Shown here one piece after another: positions 1-6,933 of a stretch of DNA of 64,000 bases (its first letter is position 1; every line of letters begins with the position of its first letter). This stretch comes from Massilia agrisoli. GTDB lineage: Bacteria > Pseudomonadota > Gammaproteobacteria > Burkholderiales > Burkholderiaceae_D. The DNA lies in the NCBI RefSeq assembly GCF_020831365.1, contig NZ_JAJHPV010000004.1, positions 248,001 to 312,000 on the forward strand, in the 5' to 3' direction. Below the pieces are notes generated by a model that had not been told where the DNA came from, searched no databases, and saw only the letters and a program-made list of their open reading frames with translations. A program made the position numbers and the translations under genes.

Positions 1-7
1 CAGTAAC

Positions 8-101
8 TGCTCTGTAAAAGGCAAACCCCTCTAAAGAGGGGGACGCAAAGTCAACGGTCTAAAGGGTCGTTTTTCCCCATGACGGCAGGACTGCCAGGCA
101 A
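8..101 (+). promoter_or_regulatory. Cyclic-di-GMP-I (GEMM-I) riboswitch aptamer
   Basis: The conserved GEMM-I landmarks occur in order: AAAGGCAAACC, a short hairpin CCCTC-TAAA-GAGGG capped by a purine-rich loop, GGACGCAAAG, GGTCTAAA, then a second arm ending ATGACGGCAGGACTGCC, which fits the tetraloop-receptor side. The aptamer lies about 100 bases upstream of the S8 protease start and on the same strand. Known members bind c-di-GMP. That this copy controls the protease is inferred from position. The 5' end of the P1 helix may lie at or just beyond the window edge. Confidence 0.88.
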
Positions 102-164
102 AATCGGGCGCATTCGTTGCGCGGCGGGACCGCATTCGCACGCGGCACGCACTGGTTTGTTTAG

Positions 165-200
165 CAATCCTGTTCATTAACTATTAGACAGGATTGTTTT
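165..200 (+). promoter_or_regulatory. Hairpin masking the protease RBS (riboswitch expression platform)
   Basis: CAATCCTGT (165-173) pairs perfectly with ACAGGATTG (188-196) across a 14-base loop. The 3' arm holds the only Shine-Dalgarno-like AGGA (190-193) of the downstream gene, and TTTT-C-ATG follows at once. The structure could hide the ribosome site or act as a weak terminator, because the U-run is only four bases. Its position between the aptamer and the start codon suggests it is the switching element. Which ligand state favours the hairpin cannot be read from the sequence. Confidence 0.65.
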
Positions 201-201
201 C

Positions 202-2019
202 ATGTTCTTTACCTCTTCCTTCTCCCTCTTCCCACTACGCGCATCCGTTCTGGCGGTTGCCTGCGCCAGCGCTCTCGCAGCCCAAACCGCGGTTGCCGCG
301 AAGCCTTCTGAACCCGGAGTGGACGATTTCGTACGCGGTCGGATTTTGATCGAAGTCAAGCCAGGGTTGTCGCCCGAGTCGCTCGACAAACTCGTCAAAC
401 CACATGGCGGCAAGGCCAAGAAGATCGGTCAGAGTAACCTGCACATCATCGAGCTGCCGGCCAACGCGTCGGAAGTGGCGATCCTCAAACAGCTGGAGCA
501 TCGCCCGGAGTTCAAGTTCGCCGAGCTGGACCGCATCGTCGAGAGCGCGATGGCGGTCAATGACCCGTACATCGGCAGCGCATGGCACATCAACAAGATC
601 GGCGCCAATACGGCCTGGGATTCGACCCGCGGCACCGGCGTGACCATCGCCATCCTCGACTCCGGCATGGAGCTGAGCCATCCCGACCTCAAGCCAAACC
701 TGGTCGCCGGCCGCAATATCTATAACAACAATACCGACGTGTCCGACATCTGCGGCCACGGTACGGCGGTGGGCGGCGCCGCCGCTGCGGCGTCGAACAA
801 CGGTCTCGGCGTCGCCGGCGTTGCCGGTACCTCGAAAATCATGCCGCTGCGCATCGCGTACTGGAACACGACGTACAACTCCTGCTACGCGTCGTACAGC
901 ACGATTGCAAGTGGCATCACCTACGCAGCCGACAACGGCGCGCGGGTGGCCAACGTCAGCTATGCTCGTGTCCACAGCAGCTCGTCAGTATTGAGTGCTT
1001 CACGCTATATGAAGAGCAAAGGCGGCCTGGTTTTTGTAGCTGCTGGTAACTCCAACATCGACGAGAAGATTACCGCGGATCCGGCATTGATTGTGGTCTC
1101 GTCCACGACGAGCTCCGATACACGGTCGAGCTTCTCCAGCTATGGCTCGGCAGTGTCGCTGGCAGCTCCGGGCAGCGGCATCTGGACCACCGGCACCAAC
1201 GGTAGCTACCGGACTGCAAACGGTACGTCGTTCGCGGCACCGGTTGCCGCCGGTGTGGCAGCGATGATGATGTCGGCGCGCCCGGATTTGAGCCCTGACA
1301 CGATCCAGTCCTTGATGTACAAGACTGCGGTTGACCTCGGTTCTGCGGGACGTGATATTTACTACGGCTATGGCCGTGTGAATGCGGCCGCAGCGGTTTA
1401 CGCAGCGAAGAGCTACGGCGGCACGGCAGACATTACCAAGCCAACGGCATCGATTTCGGCGCCGCTGGGCAGCGCGACGGTATCGGGCAACGTTGCCGTC
1501 AACGCGAGTGCTTCCGATAACGTGGGCGTGTCCCGCGTTGAGCTGAAAGCCAACGGCACCGTGGTTGCCGTCGACAGTGCCGCTCCGTACAGCTTCAGCT
1601 GGAATTCGACCGGTGTGGCCAACGGCATGGCGAACCTGGTGGCCGTTGCCTACGATGCTGCAGGCAACGCTGGAACCTCGAGCACCGTCGCGGTGAACGT
1701 CGCCAACACGACCTCGTCGGGGACGACTACGACCGCCGACACGATCAAGCCGACGGTCACGATCACCAATCCAGTCGCTGGCAATGTCTCGGGTACGGTC
1801 ACCATCAGTGTCAGTGCCAGCGACAACCGCGACGTGTCCGGCCTTCGCCTGCAGCTGCTGACCGATGGCGTGCTGCGTGCCTACGGCACCGGCGGCTCGC
1901 TGTCCTGGCGCTGGGAAGCGCACAAGTACACCGCCGGCGCGCATACGCTGAAGGCGACCGCCAAGGACAAGGCCGGTAACCTGTCCGAGACCACGGTCAT
2001 TGTCAACGTGGTCAAGTAA
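202..2019 (+). CDS. Secreted S8 (subtilisin-like) serine protease with two C-terminal Ig-like repeats
   Basis: 605 aa. A Sec signal peptide covers about residues 1-33 (hydrophobic core, Ala-rich end). An I9-like propeptide spans about 45-115. The subtilase domain carries the full triad: Asp153 in AILDSG, His186 in CGHGTAV, Ser343 in NGTSFAAP, with oxyanion Asn283 in AAGNSN. Two bacterial Ig-like repeats (about 417-500 and 516-604), each opening with a D..KP.. motif and carrying a DN..VS element, likely serve surface or substrate binding. The ATG at 202 has AGGA eight bases upstream, inside the hairpin described separately. The product should be an extracellular or surface endopeptidase. The upstream GEMM-I aptamer implies c-di-GMP control of its expression. 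Confidence 0.93.
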   Translation: MFFTSSFSLFPLRASVLAVACASALAAQTAVAAKPSEPGVDDFVRGRILIEVKPGLSPESLDKLVKPHGGKAKKIGQSNLHIIELPANASEVAILKQLEHRPEFKFAELDRIVESAMAVNDPYIGSAWHINKIGANTAWDSTRGTGVTIAILDSGMELSHPDLKPNLVAGRNIYNNNTDVSDICGHGTAVGGAAAAASNNGLGVAGVAGTSKIMPLRIAYWNTTYNSCYASYSTIASGITYAADNGARVANVSYARVHSSSSVLSASRYMKSKGGLVFVAAGNSNIDEKITADPALIVVSSTTSSDTRSSFSSYGSAVSLAAPGSGIWTTGTNGSYRTANGTSFAAPVAAGVAAMMMSARPDLSPDTIQSLMYKTAVDLGSAGRDIYYGYGRVNAAAAVYAAKSYGGTADITKPTASISAPLGSATVSGNVAVNASASDNVGVSRVELKANGTVVAVDSAAPYSFSWNSTGVANGMANLVAVAYDAAGNAGTSSTVAVNVANTTSSGTTTTADTIKPTVTITNPVAGNVSGTVTISVSASDNRDVSGLRLQLLTDGVLRAYGTGGSLSWRWEAHKYTAGAHTLKATAKDKAGNLSETTVIVNVVK

Positions 2020-2105
2020 GCGGGACCGCAATCGCGCGGCGTAGGCTGCGGTGCTGGGCAGGGGGCAAAAGCCTCCTGCCCATATTTTTTTATCGGCTGT
2101 AAACG

Positions 2106-2150
2106 ACAAAACCCGGAACTGGCCTTGTGGACCAGTTCCGGGTTTCTTTT
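2106..2150. terminator. Bidirectional rho-independent terminator
   Basis: AAACCCGGAACTGG (2109-2122) pairs with CCAGTTCCGGGTTT (2132-2145), followed by CTTTT on the + strand and preceded by A-rich sequence. It lies between the S8 protease and the convergent small-gene unit, so it can serve both. Confidence 0.85.
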
Positions 2151-2241
2151 CAACTGCACCTGGCAGCGAACGCTCCCGGCCGTTGAACGCAATCGACAGC
2201 GATGGCGCTGCGATCAGCCAGCCCTTGCGGCTGGCCGCTTC

Positions 2242-2352
2242 CTACGCTGCCGACTTCGCGCCGGACTTGTACTCAAAACGGAAGAACATGACGATGCGCA
2301 CAACCATCGCGACAGCGGCAATTGCGCCAGGCAGGAAACCGAGCATTTCCAT
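2242..2352 (-). CDS. 36-aa putative small membrane peptide
   Basis: The frame reads MEMLGFLPGAIAAVAMVVRI, then MFFRF and a Lys/Ser/Ala-rich tail ending KSAA. One hydrophobic stretch (about residues 4-24) followed by a basic, soluble C-terminus predicts a single-pass inner-membrane peptide. Its ATG lies two bases after the TGA of the 86-aa gene, so the two may be translationally coupled; no clear independent Shine-Dalgarno is seen. The stop is TAG at 2242-2244, just before the shared terminator. I do not recognise a family and infer no function. Confidence 0.45.
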   Translation of the reverse strand: MEMLGFLPGAIAAVAMVVRIVMFFRFEYKSGAKSAA

Positions 2353-2354
2353 GA

Positions 2355-2615
2355 TCAGCCCCGCCCAGCCAGGTTGCGCAGCTCGGCTGCCAGCGACGGC
2401 GAGATGTTTTCGCAGTCGCGTGCCATGGCGAACAGTTGCATGCGGCTCTTTTGCATGGCGCGGGCGGAACTGAGGTCCGGCTGGACGACTTCCTGCGCGA
2501 CGTATTGACGTTCTTGTGCGGCGAACAGGGCTGCGGCAAAGGCGCGCGCGGCGCGGGCGACATCGGCGAAGTAGTCGCGCAGGCTGTCGTTAGCGTGGAA
2601 AGTTGCGGTAGTCAT
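2355..2615 (-). CDS. Hypothetical 86-aa protein
   Basis: The start was set at the ATG at 2615 (MTTATFHAND) because AGGAG lies six bases upstream; an in-frame ATG seven codons earlier lacks such a site. The protein is Ala- and Arg-rich with several predicted amphipathic helices (DYFADVARAARAFAAALFAA, then SRMQLFAMARDCENISPSLA). It has no signal peptide or membrane segment and looks cytosolic. It is the first gene of a two-gene unit with the 36-aa membrane peptide. The shape is vaguely phasin-like, but I cannot support that assignment. Confidence 0.6.
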   Translation of the reverse strand: MTTATFHANDSLRDYFADVARAARAFAAALFAAQERQYVAQEVVQPDLSSARAMQKSRMQLFAMARDCENISPSLAAELRNLAGRG

Positions 2616-2863
2616 CTGAAACTCCTGTAAATGCATGTGTTGTTGCAGTGCAGTATAAGAGAGTCTGAGCTATAAGGAAAATTTTGATTTCTGATGTGGG
2701 CCATTCAAATAGCGAATATCACGCATAATATACGCATGAGCTCATCAGCGATAGTGATGAGGGGTATTTGATTGCCGCATGGAAATAATGGCAAGGCCAT
2801 GTCCCGCCAGATTGCTGGCGCAGTCCGGCTCCGCCTGTCCCGCGCGGCGCCGGACTGGCCGCG

Positions 2864-3811
2864 CTAGCGCAACACTTCCTTGCAGTGGCCGCCGTTACTG
2901 GCGCGCGAACGGGTGCCCACTGCCTCGTTCCCGAACAGGGGCAGGTCGAGATAGTGGCGTTCGGTTGCCGGGACGGCGATGATGTAGCCCTGGGTTTCAA
3001 GCCGGTGGCGCAGCACGACCTGGGCCACGAACACTGGCGCGAGCACCCGTTGCGCCTTGCGCTTGCCCAGGTCGAGGTAGCCGAAGCGCATCGTTTGCGA
3101 CGCGATCACATCGCCCGGCAGCCTCTCCTTCGCGTTGCCCAGCAAGCTGGCAAGCCTGGCGGCGACCTGCCGCGCGGCCAGTTCCGGCGCGATGATGGCC
3201 GCGTTGTCGAGCTTCTCGGACACCGCGGGGCGAATCCGCACGGACAATGCATCGAGCCTGGCGTCGCCGGCGAGCGTCAGGGCGACCGAGGCGCCGCCCA
3301 GCACCGGTATGCCGGCGATGGCATGGCGCCATGCCCCGGTGACCCGGAACAGCACCGGTTCGGAAGCGCGCGCGTTGCGGTCCGCTCCCTGTCCCTTGGA
3401 CTGGAACAGCCGCTCGAAGGCAAGGCTGCCGTTGTCGCCGGCCCAGTCGCGGATGTTCAGCCGCTGCGCCGCTTCGGTGACCAGGCGCGTCAGCTGTTCA
3501 CGGTCCCTGGCCTGCTCGAACGGCGCCTGCAAAGGCGCGATCCCGGCGCTGAACTGCAGCGCGCCGGAGGCGTGGTAGATGACGGCGCGCGCGCCGCCGG
3601 CCAGCTGGACCACCGTGCGGTCGTCACGCGTGACGGGGTGAAGGTGGTCATTCGAGCAGGCGTCGGCCTCGTGGATCAGGGTGATGAAGCGGTTGGCGCG
3701 GGTGCGCACCTCGTCCTGGGTGAAGGGACGCAGCGCCAGCACGTCGGCGCGGTTGGGCAGCTGGCCTTCGCAGGCGGAGGCCAGGCTGTCGATCAGGCTT
3801 TGCTCGTTCAT
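2864..3811 (-). CDS. Hypothetical protein, second gene after DUF6345
   Basis: 315 aa, mixed alpha/beta composition, no signal peptide, no membrane helix and no catalytic motif that I recognise. The ATG at 3811 is preceded by GGAGG, which overlaps the stop codon of the upstream DUF6345 gene (stop at 3815-3817), so the two genes form a tight, probably coupled pair. The C-terminus (about residues 235-300) ends in a hydrophobic block with Arg/His residues. Its link with the Trp-rich DUF6345 protein suggests a shared role, but nothing in the sequence says which. The frame is open and long with clear coding character, so existence is fairly sure and function unknown. Confidence 0.75.
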   Translation of the reverse strand: MNEQSLIDSLASACEGQLPNRADVLALRPFTQDEVRTRANRFITLIHEADACSNDHLHPVTRDDRTVVQLAGGARAVIYHASGALQFSAGIAPLQAPFEQARDREQLTRLVTEAAQRLNIRDWAGDNGSLAFERLFQSKGQGADRNARASEPVLFRVTGAWRHAIAGIPVLGGASVALTLAGDARLDALSVRIRPAVSEKLDNAAIIAPELAARQVAARLASLLGNAKERLPGDVIASQTMRFGYLDLGKRKAQRVLAPVFVAQVVLRHRLETQGYIIAVPATERHYLDLPLFGNEAVGTRSRASNGGHCKEVLR

Positions 3812-3814
3812 GAT

Positions 3815-4564
3815 TTAACCCTCCGTCCAGTACCACAGGATGCAGGCCTGCTGGGCCGGCGCCAGGTCGGCATCGACATTGCCATGCCCCCACAGGTGGT
3901 CGCGGTTCAGGTACGACAGGTCCCAGCGGATGTTGCCGTTGTTCCAGGTCGCGGCGTTCCCCACGCACACGGTGATCGGATGGTTGTCCACCCACCAGTC
4001 GGACACGCCGTTGTGCCAGGCCTGGTGGACGGTGTCGCCGTCGGTCAGGTTGTCGGCCACGTCTTCGCCGCACTCGTCGGTCGTGATGCCGTCCCACATG
4101 GTTTCCCACGCGCCGCAGTAGATGTGCATGCGGGCGAAGATGTTCCACAGTCCGGTGACGCGGTTGCGGTTCACGGTCTCGCAGGAGTAGGCCATCACCC
4201 ATTCGTTGTTCCAGTCCTCGCCCAGCTGCCAGCGGTTCGAGTAGGTGCGCCATTCGGTCTGCGGCGTGTCGTAGAGCATGCGGGCGCGGCCGTCTTCCTC
4301 GTGGCCGCCGTGCGTCTCCTGCCAGTACAGGTCGACGTCATCGACCCAGTTGCGGTCGCCGCCACCCTGGTCGGCATCGCGGATGTCGTTCTCCCAACAG
4401 TCCGTATTGGCCCAATAGAACGCTCGCGTATGGCCCGCGGACCGCAAGGTTGAATCGAAACCGTTACTCCGGTTGAAGGTATAGGTCAGATCTCCGGCTG
4501 TGCTCACGCCTGCGGCGCGCGCATGACTGAAGTATCGGATCGCTTCTACTCCGAACCTTGCCAT
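3815..4564 (-). CDS. DUF6345 domain-containing protein
   Basis: 249 aa from the ATG at 4564, which has AGGAG six bases upstream. An in-frame extension upstream to 4930 reads as low-quality Pro/Arg-rich sequence and was rejected. The protein is exceptionally rich in Trp, Asn and Asp and contains paired Cys (for example YCGAWE, CGEDVADN, QQACILWYW) and repeated WxxN motifs. It lacks a signal peptide, membrane helix or known catalytic motif. The pattern FGVEAIRYF near the N-terminus and the aromatic-rich core match my recollection of DUF6345, whose function is not established. It is the first gene of a pair with the hypothetical protein that follows. Confidence 0.75.
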   Translation of the reverse strand: MARFGVEAIRYFSHARAAGVSTAGDLTYTFNRSNGFDSTLRSAGHTRAFYWANTDCWENDIRDADQGGGDRNWVDDVDLYWQETHGGHEEDGRARMLYDTPQTEWRTYSNRWQLGEDWNNEWVMAYSCETVNRNRVTGLWNIFARMHIYCGAWETMWDGITTDECGEDVADNLTDGDTVHQAWHNGVSDWWVDNHPITVCVGNAATWNNGNIRWDLSYLNRDHLWGHGNVDADLAPAQQACILWYWTEG

Positions 4565-5143
4565 GGCAATCTCCTTGTCGACGGTGGATGTGCGCCCGTT
4601 TCGCGGCGCAGCTGTCCTTACAGTAGCGGCCTCGACAGGGCGGACACTGTCGTAGATCATCTGCTGTGAGATGGCGGCGCCGGAAATTGGAGGCGCCTCA
4701 GCCCGGGCCTGTTGGCCAGGCAAGGTAGCACGCTGGCCCGTAGCGGACGCCACGCAAGTTATCGTGCCGGCTACCGCTATTCGATCCAGAAAAGCCGCGA
4801 CTAGAAGCGCAACGCCAGTGTGATCGTCAAGTAGTCGCAGCCGAACAGGTCGGCAAGTTTCCGGAGAAGCAGGTGGCCGACCGGGAATGGTGGGTACCCG
4901 CGGCGGGCGGCGAGGGCAAGTTCGCCCCAATGCGCGTCGGAAAAAACCAATTGTGTTAGCGCGACTTTCCGTACTACAGTTGGTAATTCAATAGGAAAAA
5001 GTAACCCTCAACTAGGTGTCAAGAGCGGTAAGCGCGTGGTGACGCGCGATACTCGCGCACGATATCAGGGCGGAAGAATTGGGTAACGGGAGGCATCGTA
5101 GCTTGTAACTGATGCCTTATGTAGTGCATGGCGCGCCAAGACA
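4565..5143. other. 579-base intergenic region
   Basis: It separates the DUF6345 gene from the HEPN-like/LOTUS gene, which diverge. It should hold both promoters, but I find no convincing -35/-10 pair. It also contains a stop-free stretch on the minus strand (4801-5007), listed separately as a possible gene remnant. No repeat, terminator or second copy of tRNA-Pro sequence was seen. Confidence 0.6.
4801..5007 (-). pseudogene. Possible 3' remnant of a lost gene (68 open codons)
   Basis: Between an in-frame TGA (5008-5010) and the TAG at 4801-4803 this minus-strand frame has protein-like composition, including ARRGYPPFPVGHLLLRKLAD, and ends DYLTITLALRF. A terminal Phe after alternating hydrophobic residues is typical of outer-membrane beta-barrels. 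No ATG or GTG start and no ribosome site is visible, so it cannot be an intact gene as read. It may be the 3' end of a decayed gene, or chance coding-like sequence in GC-rich DNA. The family is not recognised. Confidence 0.25.
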
Positions 5144-6025
5144 ATGAGCTTTTTTGATATGAACAACTCGAGTGAAATTTTTCAGCATGAGGTGCAGCGC
5201 AAGCTCGGACGATGCATTCTTCGGCTTCAACAGTACGAGCGTCTCATGAAAGCAATGGTCGCAGGCATGGAAGTGAAAGGTCCGCTTGAACACCTTCAAA
5301 CCGTTCGCGCCAGGCAGGAGGCCGGCGTCAGCGACAAGAGTCTGGGGACATTGGTGAGGCTGTTCACCAGCGGCCATCTGGCTCCCGCGACGTCAAAACG
5401 TGAGGCCAAACCAAGCGAGACCAGCTTTGGCGGCCAATCTGCTGATGTCGCTTCGGCCAGCATGCGCTTCACTATCTCGATGTCGCCCGAGCGCCATGCG
5501 CAAACGAAGGAGGGGCTGGCCGAACTGGTTGCGCTGCGCAATGACCTGGTCCACCACCTCATCGAGCGTTTCGACATCTCCGACGAGAAGGGCTGCCGCG
5601 CTGCAACCACTCACCTCGAAAGCTGCTACGAGAAAATTGATGGGCACTGCGAACGGCTGAAGTCCTGGGCCACCGGCCTAGCTGAGGACCAAGCGCTGAT
5701 GTCGTCGTTCATCCAAACAAAGTCCTTCGAGGATGCTTTAGTACACGGTATCAACCATGATGGCACCGTGTGCTGGCCGCGGGCCACGATAGTCGAATGC
5801 TTGCGCGAAGCAGAGACGGTTTGCCGGATAGATGGCTGGACCTCCCTTAGTGCTGCGATAGCACTTATATCGACGGAAAATCGAGACCAGATACCCCGCC
5901 GATATGGCTGCAAGACATGGCGCCAGATCTTATGGAAATCTGGGCTTTTTGAACTCCGGAGTGTCACCGACCCAACTGGCAAAAGAAGACAGACCTGGTA
6001 TCGGAGTCCAACGGGGCAACGCTGA
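5144..6025 (+). CDS. HEPN-like plus OST-HTH/LOTUS domain protein
   Basis: 293 aa, no signal peptide. The N-terminal two thirds is helical and contains LRNDLVHH (R132-N-D-L-V-H137), which fits the R-N-x3-H ribonuclease motif of HEPN domains. The C-terminal ~75 residues (about 214-288) resemble an OST-HTH/LOTUS RNA-binding domain: GWTSLSAAIALI, a Tyr-Gly-Cys-Lys-Thr-Trp turn, ILWKSGLFELRSV and a final QTWYR strand. HEPN proteins are often toxins or defence effectors and LOTUS domains bind RNA, so an RNA-targeting nuclease is a reasonable inference. No ribosome site is obvious before the ATG at 5144. It is followed 132 bases later by a zinc-ribbon gene, and both lie next to tRNA-Pro. LOTUS is fairly sure, HEPN moderately. 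Confidence 0.7.
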   Translation: MSFFDMNNSSEIFQHEVQRKLGRCILRLQQYERLMKAMVAGMEVKGPLEHLQTVRARQEAGVSDKSLGTLVRLFTSGHLAPATSKREAKPSETSFGGQSADVASASMRFTISMSPERHAQTKEGLAELVALRNDLVHHLIERFDISDEKGCRAATTHLESCYEKIDGHCERLKSWATGLAEDQALMSSFIQTKSFEDALVHGINHDGTVCWPRATIVECLREAETVCRIDGWTSLSAAIALISTENRDQIPRRYGCKTWRQILWKSGLFELRSVTDPTGKRRQTWYRSPTGQR

Positions 6026-6157
6026 GACGAGACGCCCCCCGCTGACGAGTGGATCTGGGGTTGTCTCCGTAGCGGATTGAACGGCTAGCAGGCGTGGGGT
6101 GCCCGTCACGTTGCAGAGAATAATGACGTTTTTCTTTGGCTTGAGAACGAGATAACA

Positions 6158-6775
6158 ATGGGTTTTCCAATTTCGAGATGTACGTGTTCCAGCTGTGGCA
6201 AGGTAGAACCAGGATGGATTTGGTCACCTCGGCGGATGTATCAGCTCGAGCATGGGGTGCGGATTGCCGTCAACTATTGTTATGGCTGGTGTTCTAGTTG
6301 CGATGGAATTCAACATGTTGAAGACTTGACTATGGCCGATGCGATGGCATCACTGCGAAGGCTTTCAACTAGCCTTAGGTCGGCATCAACGCGGCGGGGA
6401 TGGTTCACAAGAAAAGTTGTTCGCCGCTCCTTTCATAAACTTGATGACGGTTCCTCGATTGCTCATGAGACGAGCACTGCCGACTTGCATGAGATGGGTG
6501 AGGTCATCGAATCTGCTTACGAACGGATTAACTTTCTGTTAAGCAGAACCACCCCTCCTCGCTGTCTGAAATGCGGTAGTCAGAATCTAAGCAGGTTAAC
6601 TGTTGTGGTGGATAGTGAAACCGGCGAAACGCAGGGATGGAAACACCACGGCTGCGATGGAGTATTTCTTATTTCAGTGATTGGCCACTGGAATCTCGGG
6701 GCTAGCAAAGTGAGACTTGTATACGACCATGACGGCGTCTTTTCTCATGAAGAACCCGGCGCATCTGAACGGTAA
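6158..6775 (+). CDS. Zinc-ribbon hypothetical protein
   Basis: 205 aa. Two apparent zinc-binding clusters flank a helical middle. The N-terminal one uses CTCSSCGK (Cys8/10/13) with YGWCSSCDG (Cys45/48). The C-terminal one uses RCLKCGS with HHGC about 35 residues later. No signal peptide, membrane helix or nuclease motif is seen. It lies 132 bases downstream of the HEPN-like/LOTUS gene on the same strand and ends 35 bases before the 3' end of tRNA-Pro. Base composition is less GC-rich than the housekeeping neighbours (for example runs such as TTCTTATTTCAGTGATTGG), which suggests acquired DNA. No family is recognised. Confidence 0.7.
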   Translation: MGFPISRCTCSSCGKVEPGWIWSPRRMYQLEHGVRIAVNYCYGWCSSCDGIQHVEDLTMADAMASLRRLSTSLRSASTRRGWFTRKVVRRSFHKLDDGSSIAHETSTADLHEMGEVIESAYERINFLLSRTTPPRCLKCGSQNLSRLTVVVDSETGETQGWKHHGCDGVFLISVIGHWNLGASKVRLVYDHDGVFSHEEPGASER

Positions 6776-6810
6776 CGACATCGACCCGAAAGCTGCGCCC
6801 GGGGAGATTC

Positions 6811-6887
6811 TGGTCGGGGTGAGAGGATTCGAACCTCCGGCCTCTGCGTCCCGAACGCAGCGCTCTACCAGGCTGAGCCACACCCCG
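6811..6887 (-). tRNA. tRNA-Pro (anticodon CGG), CCA encoded
   Basis: On the minus strand the acceptor 5' arm CGGGGTG pairs with CACCCCG. The D-arm is GCTCAGCCTGGTAGAGC, the anticodon arm is CTGCG-TTCGGGA-CGCAG with anticodon CGG, the T-arm contains GGTTCGAATCC, and a genomic CCA lies at 6811-6813. The length of 77 bases is usual for this tRNA. Its 3' end faces the zinc-ribbon gene, the side on which integrating elements normally insert. Confidence 0.97.
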
Positions 6888-6933
6888 ACGGGTAGTAGAT
6901 GTACTGATATGCAACGCTTAAATTCTAAAAACG

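Noticed and set aside
2273-2563. Other open frames of 60-140 codons around the 86-aa and 36-aa genes
   Set aside because: They overlap the better-supported small genes in other frames, and none has a convincing ribosome site or composition.
4565-4930. In-frame N-terminal extension of the DUF6345 gene
   Set aside because: It is Pro/Arg-rich without conserved character, and a good ribosome site lies before the ATG at 4564.
5964-6227. Open frame antisense to the gap between the HEPN-like/LOTUS and zinc-ribbon genes
   Set aside because: Composition is not protein-like and it spans the ends of both real genes; no ribosome site.
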